Below, piece after piece: positions 7,482 to 12,417 of a stretch of DNA of 19,403 nt; position 1 is the first letter of the stretch, and every line of letters starts with the position of its first letter. Source of the DNA: Oscillospiraceae bacterium (GTDB lineage: Bacteria > Bacillota > Clostridia > Oscillospirales > CAG-272). The notes under the pieces were generated by a model that did not search any database, was not told the origin of the DNA, and saw only the letters and a program-made list of their open reading frames with translations. The stretch covers positions 1-19,403 of the forward strand of contig SVRB01000017.1 in the NCBI GenBank assembly GCA_015065045.1, given 5' to 3'. Position numbers and translations under genes: made by a program.

Positions 7482-8588
7482 TTGAAAAATAAGCAGATTA
7501 GATCAGTATTGATTGCATTTGTGTTTGTAGCTGTATTTGCAGTTACTTTTGCATTGGTGTTTATGGGTGGTAATAAGGAAGAGAATCCCCCAAAGGATAA
7601 TGAAACGACTACACAGGACAGCGGAAGTAAAAAGGAACCGGTAGTAGAGAAACCTCTTTATGACTATGACCTTAGTGAATATATAACACTCGGCGAGTTT
7701 CCTAATGTTAGCTATAGTGTTGACGATATTGAAAAGTATGTAAACCAGAGCGTAAAAAATATTGCATTACAAAACGCTGAATTTAAGGAAGTATCAAGGA
7801 CTACGGTTCAAGATGGAGATACTGTTGTTGCGGACTTTGTGGGAACTATGGACGGAAAAGAGTTTAACGGAGGAAGTGCAAAGGGGCAGTATATTACAAT
7901 TGGTTCAGGAGCCTATATTGAAGGCTTTGAATCAGGGCTTATCGGCCACAGCGTTGGAGAAACTGTTGTTTTAAATTTGAAGTTCCCCGATCCTTATCCG
8001 AACTCAGCTGATCTTGCAGGCAAGGACGTTACGTTTACTATTACTATAAACAAGCTCGGCGTAAGGGAATTGCCCGAGGTTACCGATGATATGGTTAAGT
8101 CTATGGGTTCGGGATTGTTCTCAACGGTTGCTGAATACAAGGAATATATGAGAAAGTACTATACAGAGTACGTAGTATGGAACGCTTATTACGCAACCTG
8201 CGAGATTGTAAAGTATCCCGAGGACGACGTAAATGCGTTTATGGATGAAATGATTGATTATTACGAATCAATGGCGTCATACTATCAAATATCTCTTGAG
8301 GATCTTGTTAAGACAAGCGGTATAGAAAGCTTGGAAGTGTTTAAGTCACAGCTTTTGAGTGAAATAAAGAAAAATATGGCTCAGGAAATGGCTGTATATC
8401 ATACGATAAGAACACACAATATTGAGCTTACCGATGAGGAGTTTAACAGTATTGCGCTCGAGTTTGCAAAGGACGAGGGATATAATACTGTTGATGCGCT
8501 CAAAAATGTAATCGGTGAGACTTCTCTCGAGGTTGAGGTTTATAGACTTAAGGTTATATCCCTTATTCTTGAGGCTGCACAAAATTAA
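7482..8588 (+). CDS. Membrane-anchored trigger-factor-like FKBP prolyl isomerase
   Basis: 368 residues from TTG 7482, which has GGAGG seven bases upstream. One N-terminal membrane helix (about 8-28, no lipobox Cys), an acidic/polar spacer (31-58), a short segment, then an FKBP-type domain (about 109-192). The domain has trigger-factor signatures: DGDTVVADFVGTMDG, IGSGAYIEGFESGLIG and LAGKDVTFTITI. A helical C-terminal part follows, like the chaperone arms of trigger factor and SurA. It lacks the ribosome-binding N-domain, so it should act outside the membrane on secreted proteins (inference). It sits directly after two abundant secreted surface proteins but has its own promoter and terminator. 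Trigger factor itself is cytosolic; this is a different, anchored family member. Confidence 0.85.
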   Translation: MKNKQIRSVLIAFVFVAVFAVTFALVFMGGNKEENPPKDNETTTQDSGSKKEPVVEKPLYDYDLSEYITLGEFPNVSYSVDDIEKYVNQSVKNIALQNAEFKEVSRTTVQDGDTVVADFVGTMDGKEFNGGSAKGQYITIGSGAYIEGFESGLIGHSVGETVVLNLKFPDPYPNSADLAGKDVTFTITINKLGVRELPEVTDDMVKSMGSGLFSTVAEYKEYMRKYYTEYVVWNAYYATCEIVKYPEDDVNAFMDEMIDYYESMASYYQISLEDLVKTSGIESLEVFKSQLLSEIKKNMAQEMAVYHTIRTHNIELTDEEFNSIALEFAKDEGYNTVDALKNVIGETSLEVEVYRLKVISLILEAAQN

Positions 8589-8596
8589 ATAAAAAA

Positions 8597-8625
8597 ACTC
8601 AACGTATTTTACGTTGAGTTTTTTT
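8597..8625 (+). terminator. Intrinsic terminator after the PPIase gene
   Basis: Stem ACTCAACGTA/TACGTTGAGT with TTT loop and a seven-T tail, preceded by an A-run, so it can work in both directions between the convergent genes. Confidence 0.92.
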
Positions 8626-8650
8626 GTTGTAATGTATGATTGTAAATTGT

Positions 8651-8730
8651 GCGAAAGGACTCGGTCTCGCGCGATATACGCGATGAGGTCTGTCGGGCTT
8701 TTTCACCATGCTTGCAAACGAAGCTATATA
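8651..8730 (-). repeat. Cassette-end repeat C (short copy, tRNA-like part)
   Basis: Downstream of the minus-strand gene at 8739-9839. Its first 23 bases (8651-8673) are identical to 12025-12047 in repeat D and include GCGAAAGGACTCG from the 3' end of tRNA-Trp. Its other end, CCATGCTTGCAAACGA (8706-8721), is identical to the end of repeat A and nearly identical to that of repeat B. It therefore bridges the two repeat types: one end is D-like and the other A/B-like. Confidence 0.7.
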
Positions 8731-8738
8731 TACACGAA

Positions 8739-9839
8739 TTACTCATCGACTATTTCCTGAATATACGTTGTATCCCCCCATGTATACCAAAAATGTGAAT
8801 TATCTATAAACCCCATTTTTTTCACAACTTTTCCTGTATATGAAAACAAACAAAATTGGATTTTCAGATCCGAACTTCTCATCAAAATAGCAGATGTGAA
8901 ATAATTCAACAAAATCCATTTTCCGTCCATGGATATGTACACGCGATCGGGGCAAAGTGGCTCCAATTTGGTAATAGGAAAGATTCCACCTCCGTCCGAA
9001 ATGCTGAACAGCGACGGTGAAATAATAGATTTAATCGGACGAAGCTCATCATCGTAGATTGTTACCTTATTGTTCTTTGAAAGCGTATATTGGTTTATAC
9101 CGTCGGAATAGATCAATTGACTGTGTATCGGGATTCGATTAAACTGTTTTTGCCAACTCAGTTGCATATTATGGATGGCAACGACATATGAACTATTTGC
9201 GACACTGCATTGAAACAAATAGTTCTGTTGATTTGGGTTGTATATAACGTTGGTACAAACAACATTGTATCGCACAGCATCGGTTTCATTTATTATCCAA
9301 TCCAATGGGACATTCCACACAACAGTATCTGTGTTTTGGAGAAAATCCCAACACCTTATGGAATTGTCGTAAAAATATAAGACTTTTTGATTATCTGTAA
9401 AAATAAATGCTCCGTTGACAGAATGTTTGCTTTTTTTTGCAACAATTTCTTTATTGCAAAGATCGAGTACGGCAAGTGTGCCGCCAAAGGTTTCGGTTAC
9501 TGCATATTTTTCATCTGGCGAGAGAGCTATATGATATACGCCGTTCATAATGGGGGTTATATCACTTTGTTGTGCTTGACAGTGATCATCTATTTCAAAC
9601 TTCACAAGTGTATTTTTATTTTGGGCATAATAATGATTCTCAAAAAAAGCAACGGCGGATTTTTTGTATTTTAAGGTTTTTCCATTTGGCTTTAAAAATT
9701 CTTTTGGGTCAATCAGTTTATCTCTGTGCTTTATTTGTAAAAACGGATAGAATTTTCCGCAGGCAATACAACGATATCCGTTTTTTTCTTTCTGAAAATT
9801 CTGCTGATTATTTGGTGTACAACAAAACAAAAAATCCAT
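8739..9839 (-). CDS. Unknown protein, zinc-finger-like N-terminus and beta-propeller-like repeats
   Basis: 366 residues if translation begins at the second Met (9839), where GAGGGG lies four to five bases upstream; an ATG at 9851 would overlap that site. An N-terminal YRCIACGKFYPF stretch has one CxxC knuckle like a single zinc-ribbon half, with another Cys pair (CC) near residue 6-7. The rest is built of short beta-type segments such as HIALSPDEKYAVTETFGGTLAVLDL and YISMDGKWILLNYF. The spacing and the SPDxKY/D..G..AVLDL phrases recall WD40/YVTN-type beta-propellers. No signal peptide or membrane helix, so presumably cytoplasmic. Base composition is slightly lower in G/C-ending codons than in the core genes. 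It is the last cargo gene of the repeat-bounded block; function unknown. Confidence 0.65.
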   Translation of the reverse strand: MDFLFCCTPNNQQNFQKEKNGYRCIACGKFYPFLQIKHRDKLIDPKEFLKPNGKTLKYKKSAVAFFENHYYAQNKNTLVKFEIDDHCQAQQSDITPIMNGVYHIALSPDEKYAVTETFGGTLAVLDLCNKEIVAKKSKHSVNGAFIFTDNQKVLYFYDNSIRCWDFLQNTDTVVWNVPLDWIINETDAVRYNVVCTNVIYNPNQQNYLFQCSVANSSYVVAIHNMQLSWQKQFNRIPIHSQLIYSDGINQYTLSKNNKVTIYDDELRPIKSIISPSLFSISDGGGIFPITKLEPLCPDRVYISMDGKWILLNYFTSAILMRSSDLKIQFCLFSYTGKVVKKMGFIDNSHFWYTWGDTTYIQEIVDE

Positions 9840-9888
9840 AAAGCCCCTCATTACATTTTTTAGATATTTTTATTACTTCTGTAGTTTA

Positions 9889-9917
9889 AGTATACAACAA
9901 ATCCGTGGGAATTGCAA
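9889..9917 (-). promoter_or_regulatory. Promoter of the beta-propeller-like gene
   Basis: On the minus strand TTGCAA (9912-9917), 17-base spacer, TATACT (9889-9894), about 50 bases ahead of the start codon. The gene does not depend on read-through from the neighbouring unit. Confidence 0.65.
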
Positions 9918-9923
9918 TATGAG

Positions 9924-10023
9924 GAAAACAAGTGAAGCATCACCTTACGGCGATATGATGTTTTTCGCTTCGCTCAAAATGATGTTGCATGCAAGCACGC
10001 AAACGATGTTGTGCCTTACGGCA
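9924..10023. repeat. Hairpin array 1, GATGTT separators at 24-bp period
   Basis: GATGTT occurs at 9957, 9981 and 10005, exactly 24 bases apart. Between the copies are different short inverted repeats or imperfect stem-loops (TTTCGCTTCGCTCAAA; TTGCATGCAAGCACGCAA), and TTGTGCCTTACGGCAAAA follows the last copy. The upstream side has a related CATCACCTTACGGCGAT unit. No open frame is supported across it. Confidence 0.65.
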
Positions 10024-10055
10024 AAAAAATCCAAGTCTTTCGACTTGGATTTTTT
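10024..10055. terminator. Bidirectional hairpin terminator
   Basis: Perfect 14-bp stem AAAAAATCCAAGTC (10024-10037) / GACTTGGATTTTTT (10042-10055), loop TTTC. It stands between array 1 and repeat A and would stop minus-strand transcripts from the 10219-10776 gene. Confidence 0.85.
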
Positions 10056-10212
10056 GGCACAACCTTTCAAAATTGATCCGCAGAGCAAGTTTTTTCGAAA
10101 TCGATCCGTGGTTTTCGGTCGGTGGATAGACTTACCCCTTGACGATGATGGGAGTTGTACTTTACCGCTATCTTCCGGGGCGCTACTCCATGCTTGCAAA
10201 CGAATCTATGTA
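10056..10212 (-). repeat. Cassette-end repeat A
   Basis: About 157 bases downstream of the 185-residue gene. It aligns along its whole length with repeat B (11059-11216): shared blocks are GGCA.ACC, TTTCAAAAT, CAAGTTTTTTCGAAATCGAT (identical), GGATAGACTTA.CCCTTG, TGATGGGAGTT and CCATGCTTG.AAACGAATC, each interrupted by diverged parts. On the minus strand a stem GGAGT/ACTCC encloses a GC-rich variable part. It contains no open reading frame of its own. Confidence 0.8.
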
Positions 10213-10218
10213 GTGATT

Positions 10219-10776
10219 TTAGTTTTTAGTAAGCTCCCAATCGGAATAAATCAAATTAGCTTTTTTGTCCATAACCCAAGGGTATGTAAGCAAATTAAGC
10301 AAATACTTTGTAGGAGGTTTAGAAACGTATTTTTTATAGTCTTTTGCCGCTTTCCAAAATTCGTCCATCGTATATTGTGCAGGGAGCTTTTGAAGCGTGG
10401 CTATGAACTCTGATTCTTGTTCTTCAGGCAAATCCAACCAACAGTTCGTTATCATTGGTTGTAGCTTGATTTCCGCAGCATCGAATTTCTGTTTGTGCTT
10501 GGGGTTATCTTGAAAACACTTTTCGATTTCCTTACGAATATCATCGGATACAGGTTTAACCCAAGCAATATCCTCATATGAAAAATAGATTCGGGGTTTC
10601 ATTTTATCTGTAAAGCATTTTTTCAAAATTGCCCATTGGCCGATAATTTGTCCCTTTTTCCAACTAATACCTTCACCGACATAATCCTCGGTGGCGATTT
10701 TGGGTTTGATATCAATCAATTGCCAATATCCCGAACCGTATCCTGTTACATAATCGCCGATTTTAACTTGAGCCAT
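10219..10776 (-). CDS. Hypothetical 185-residue protein
   Basis: Opens MAQVKIGDYVTGYGSGYWQL, with AAAGGCGGT eight bases ahead of the ATG. The N-terminal 70 residues are rich in beta-type aromatic/glycine segments (GYGSGYWQLIDIKPKIA; GQWAILKKCF), the remainder is charged and helical with many Lys, Trp and Tyr and ends in WELTKN. No signal peptide, membrane helix or catalytic motif was recognised. Cys54, 86 and 112 do not form a metal-knuckle pattern. It has its own promoter and is the middle cargo gene of the repeat-bounded block. I do not recognise the family and assign no function. Confidence 0.75.
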   Translation of the reverse strand: MAQVKIGDYVTGYGSGYWQLIDIKPKIATEDYVGEGISWKKGQIIGQWAILKKCFTDKMKPRIYFSYEDIAWVKPVSDDIRKEIEKCFQDNPKHKQKFDAAEIKLQPMITNCWLDLPEEQESEFIATLQKLPAQYTMDEFWKAAKDYKKYVSKPPTKYLLNLLTYPWVMDKKANLIYSDWELTKN

Positions 10777-10799
10777 AGTAACACCGCCTTTTTGCTGTT

Positions 10800-10829
10800 A
10801 TTATATCATAAATCCGATATTTTTTTCAA
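10800..10829 (-). promoter_or_regulatory. Promoter of the 185-residue gene
   Basis: On the minus strand TTGAAA (10824-10829), 18-base spacer, TATAAT (10800-10805), 24 bases ahead of the start codon, so the leader is very short. Confidence 0.8.
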
Positions 10830-10830
10830 G

Positions 10831-11019
10831 TGAAATATTCGGCTGCCGCCGAATGTGAAATAATTTCCTTGCGGAAATTGTGAAATATCTCACGCCGCCT
10901 ACGGCTTTGGTCGATGTGAAATGAAATTTACCCACATTCGCGCCAGCGAATATTTCACATTTGCGGAGCAAATATTTCACAGCGAAGCTATTTCACTTGC
11001 CCGAAGGGCAAATTTCACT
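10831..11019. repeat. Hairpin array 2, TGAAAT separators in two opposed halves
   Basis: TGAAAT occurs at 10831, 10856, 10881, 10917 and 10922; the reverse form ATTTCA follows at 10952, 10974, 10990 and 11012. The first three are exactly 25 bases apart. Between separators are small perfect stem-loops of unrelated sequence: ATTCGGC/GCCGAAT, AATTTCC/GGAAATT, GCCG/CGGC, ATTCGC/GCGAAT, ATTTGC/GCAAAT, AGC/GCT and TTGCCC/GGGCAA. The separators are conserved while the stems differ. No gene is supported here. Confidence 0.85.
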
Positions 11020-11056
11020 GAAAAAAGCCAAGTCGATTTTCGACTTGGCTTTTTTC
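11020..11056. terminator. Bidirectional hairpin terminator, 17-bp perfect stem
   Basis: Stem 11020-11036 pairs perfectly with 11040-11056 (core GCCAAGTCGA/TCGACTTGGC, flanked by six A and six T), loop TTT. It lies between array 2 and repeat B, the equivalent position to the hairpin at 10024-10055, with which it shares the CCAAGTC core. Confidence 0.9.
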
Positions 11057-11058
11057 TT

Positions 11059-11216
11059 GGCATACCCTTTCAAAATCGAGCCGTGCTACAAGTTTTTTCG
11101 AAATCGATCCATACTTTTAAGTCAGCGGATAGACTTATCCCTTGGCAGTGATGGGAGTTAAAAGTTTCCGCGGTCTACCGGACTTTTAACACCATGCTTG
11201 TAAACGAATCTATGTA
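11059..11216 (-). repeat. Cassette-end repeat B
   Basis: About 158 bases downstream of the lipoprotein gene and homologous to repeat A over its full length. On the minus strand it contains stem GTTAAAAGT (ending near 11191) paired with ACTTTTAAC (near 11158), enclosing CCGGTAGACCGCGG. Repeat A has a different stem sequence in this place, so structure is kept better than sequence. Part of the enclosed segment (CCGGTAGACC) is also recognisable in repeat C. Confidence 0.8.
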
Positions 11217-11225
11217 AAAAACAAG

Positions 11226-11681
11226 TTAAAACAAAGATTTATTATCACCCATATACTTGACGATGTTCTTCATTCCATCGTCAAAGGATAAGAACGTTTT
11301 TTCTTGACCTTTTATTTCCGCAATATAATACAATGTTGAATCCATATAGATCCAAGTGGAGCATTTTACAGTAATTTCATCGCCCTCACGTATTTCGTTG
11401 TTGGCAAGACATTCATTGAGAATATCGCAATTATCCCCCACCAATTCTAATCTAAGTTCTTCGCTATTCGATTCGGAAGAATCAAAAGCCGATTTGTCTT
11501 CAATGGAGACATACAGATAAATGCGATCATCAACCTTTTTGTATGAGCAAAAAACAGCATCAACATCATAATAATTATCTTCATTGCCGAGATGCTCTCG
11601 CATAATTCCATTATAACCGCTACAAGCGGTCATGCTTAACAGAAGGATAGTTGCAAGCAAAAGTAACACAAATCTTTTCAT
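11226..11681 (-). CDS. Small secreted lipoprotein of unknown function
   Basis: 151 residues from ATG 11681, which has AAAGGAGA seven bases upstream. Signal peptide MKRFVLLLLATILLL with lipobox LSMTAC (Cys21 in this start), giving a lipid-anchored extracellular protein. The mature part is acidic; the segment IYLYVSIEDKSA and later EGDEITVKCSTWIYMDSTLYYIAEI suggests an OB-fold or beta-barrel-like small domain (tentative). The frame stays open upstream into a fragment of another gene, so a longer fused product from 11768 is possible, but that would bury the signal peptide. First cargo gene next to tRNA-Trp in the repeat-bounded block. Confidence 0.75.
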   Translation of the reverse strand: MKRFVLLLLATILLLSMTACSGYNGIMREHLGNEDNYYDVDAVFCSYKKVDDRIYLYVSIEDKSAFDSSESNSEELRLELVGDNCDILNECLANNEIREGDEITVKCSTWIYMDSTLYYIAEIKGQEKTFLSFDDGMKNIVKYMGDNKSLF

Positions 11682-11768
11682 TTCACATTCTCCTTTGCCG
11701 TATTGATGGAGTTTTATGATGCGAGAAGCAAAAGCAATCGATTTATCAATCAGTAAATTTTCTTTCAT
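11682..11768 (-). pseudogene. 5' remnant of a four-helix-bundle (23S rRNA intervening-sequence type) gene
   Basis: The 29 residues from ATG 11768 begin MKENLLIDKSIAFASRIIKL, the recognisable N-terminus of the small four-helix-bundle family often called the 23S rRNA intervening-sequence protein (normally about 120 residues). Its ribosome binding site GGAGG and promoter are intact, but after residue ~34 the sequence turns into the lipoprotein's ribosome binding site. The lipoprotein gene appears to have been joined behind a borrowed promoter and 5' end. The family call rests on a short stretch. Confidence 0.55.
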
Positions 11769-11792
11769 AATCACACCTCCGTCTATAAAATC

Positions 11793-11821
11793 ATTGTAAC
11801 ACAAAATAATTAAAATTTCAA
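11793..11821 (-). promoter_or_regulatory. Promoter of the lipoprotein gene
   Basis: On the minus strand TTGAAA (11816-11821), 17-base spacer, TACAAT (11793-11798). It probably came with the four-helix-bundle remnant that lies directly downstream. Confidence 0.8.
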
Positions 11822-11829
11822 TGTTAAAA

Positions 11830-11852
11830 AGCTTTTCGCCCGAAAGGGAGAA
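11830..11852. repeat. Hairpin between array 3 and the lipoprotein promoter
   Basis: AGCTTTTCGCCC / GGGAGAAAAGCT, 12 pairs with one G-A mismatch, GAAA tetraloop. On the minus strand it is followed by TTTTT, so it can terminate transcription entering from the tRNA-Trp side and insulate the lipoprotein promoter. Confidence 0.7.
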
Positions 11853-11861
11853 AAGCTACCT

Positions 11862-11974
11862 CAATTATTCATTATTCATTAGCCGCTTGCGGCGACTTCA
11901 TTATTCATTCTTCATTAGAAAAGTCGCGTGAGATAAATGAATAATGAATGATGAATAATGAAAAATGAATAATA
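11862..11974. repeat. Hairpin array 3, ATTCATT separators in two opposed halves
   Basis: Two direct blocks built of ATTCATT units, both ending TTCATTAG (about 11865-11882 and 11898-11918), surround a GCCGCTTGCGGC stem-loop. After AAAAGTCGCGTGAGAT the motif continues inverted as AATGAATAATGAATG-type units (about 11936-11973). Layout equals array 2: same-sense separators, a centre, then reversed separators, but with an unrelated separator sequence. Confidence 0.7.
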
Positions 11975-12018
11975 CAAAAAGAAAAGTCGCTTGCTTACGC
12001 GCGCGACTTTTCTTTTTG
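11975..12018. terminator. Bidirectional hairpin, 16-bp perfect stem
   Basis: 11975-11990 pairs perfectly with 12003-12018 (core GAAAAGTCGC/GCGACTTTTC), loop of 12 bases, with A-run and T-run in the stem flanks. It lies between array 3 and repeat D, the same relative place as the hairpins at 10024 and 11020. Confidence 0.85.
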
Positions 12019-12136
12019 GCAGGGGCGAAAGGACTCGGTCTCGCGCGGACTACGCGCTCGGTCTTCCGCGGCTCTCAATGCTCCACCGGAGCATTGATTC
12101 ACTACCGCTCCCCTTCGAGTCCTTACTAGTGCGCAC
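12018..12136 (-). repeat. Cassette-end repeat D with duplicated tRNA-Trp 3' end
   Basis: The first 19 bases (12018-12036) are identical to the 3' end of the intact tRNA-Trp at 12182-12200, and the identity extends five T further. The rest is not tRNA. It is strongly palindromic: AAGGACTCG (12029-12037) pairs with CGAGTCCTT (12116-12124), and inside are CAATGCTCC/GGAGCATTG and GCGCG/CGCGC. The 23 bases 12025-12047 recur in repeat C. No gene lies between D and tRNA-Trp. Confidence 0.8.
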
Positions 12137-12141
12137 AAAAC

Positions 12142-12181
12142 AAAAAAACAAGCCCATCGCTGATGCGATGGACTTGTTTTT
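12142..12181 (-). terminator. Terminator of tRNA-Trp
   Basis: Directly after the CCA end on the minus strand: stem AAACAAG.CCATCGC paired with GCGATGG.CTTGTTT (one mismatch), then seven T. Positioned like the hairpins that follow the TGCCA ends of repeats A, B and D. Confidence 0.85.
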
Positions 12182-12256
12182 GGCAGGGGCGAAAGGACTC
12201 GAACCCTTGACATGCGGTTTTGGAGACCGCCGTTCTACCAACTGAACTACACCCCT
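12181..12256 (-). tRNA. tRNA-Trp (CCA)
   Basis: Complete 76-nt cloverleaf: acceptor AGGGGTG/CGCCCCT, D arm GTTCAGTTGGTAGAAC, anticodon loop CTCCAAA (anticodon CCA), T arm GGGTTCGAGTCC, encoded CCA. Its 3' half is the source of the duplicated sequence in repeats D and C, so it may be or have been an integration site. Confidence 0.96.
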
Positions 12257-12273
12257 ATTTTTTTGACTCGAAT

Positions 12274-12302
12274 ATTATATCATATATTTTTTAAAAATGC
12301 AA
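12274..12302 (-). promoter_or_regulatory. Promoter of tRNA-Trp
   Basis: On the minus strand TTGCAT (12297-12302), 17-base spacer, TATAAT (12274-12279), 17 bases ahead of the tRNA. Confidence 0.8.
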
Positions 12303-12380
12303 TAGTATTTTAACTATTTTATTAAGTTATTTTCTTTACTTGATTTTTCTGCTGTCGCATTTGTTCGACGATGTGTATGT

Positions 12381-12408
12381 AAAAAACAAAAGCCCATACG
12401 GGCTTTTG
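12381..12408 (-). terminator. Terminator of the Asn-rich membrane protein gene
   Basis: Stem CAAAAGCCC (12387-12395), loop ATAC, stem GGGCTTTTG (12400-12408); on the minus strand it is followed by TTTTTT. A-run and T-run on both sides also allow function in the other direction. Confidence 0.88.
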
Positions 12409-12417
12409 AAAAAAATT

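Noticed and set aside
9919..10413. Plus-strand reading frame of 164 codons
   Set aside because: It runs through the hairpin array, terminator and repeat A, and antisense to the 185-residue gene; no ribosome binding site and no protein-like composition.
9924..11020. CRISPR array, because of regular 24-25 base spacing
   Set aside because: The conserved separators are only about six bases, the intervening pieces are self-complementary hairpins, orientation flips in the middle, and no cas gene is present.
10921..11161. Two plus-strand frames over array 2 and repeat B
   Set aside because: They translate repeats and hairpins; similarity to other frames in repeat A merely reflects the DNA repeat.
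8651..12136. True integron cassette array with attC sites
   Set aside because: Layout is similar, but I could not find paired RYYYAAC/GTTRRRY core sites or an integrase, and every gene has its own promoter. Kept only as an analogy.
11991..12245. Reading frames on both strands across repeat D and tRNA-Trp
   Set aside because: They overlap a complete tRNA gene and a palindromic repeat; no start signals.
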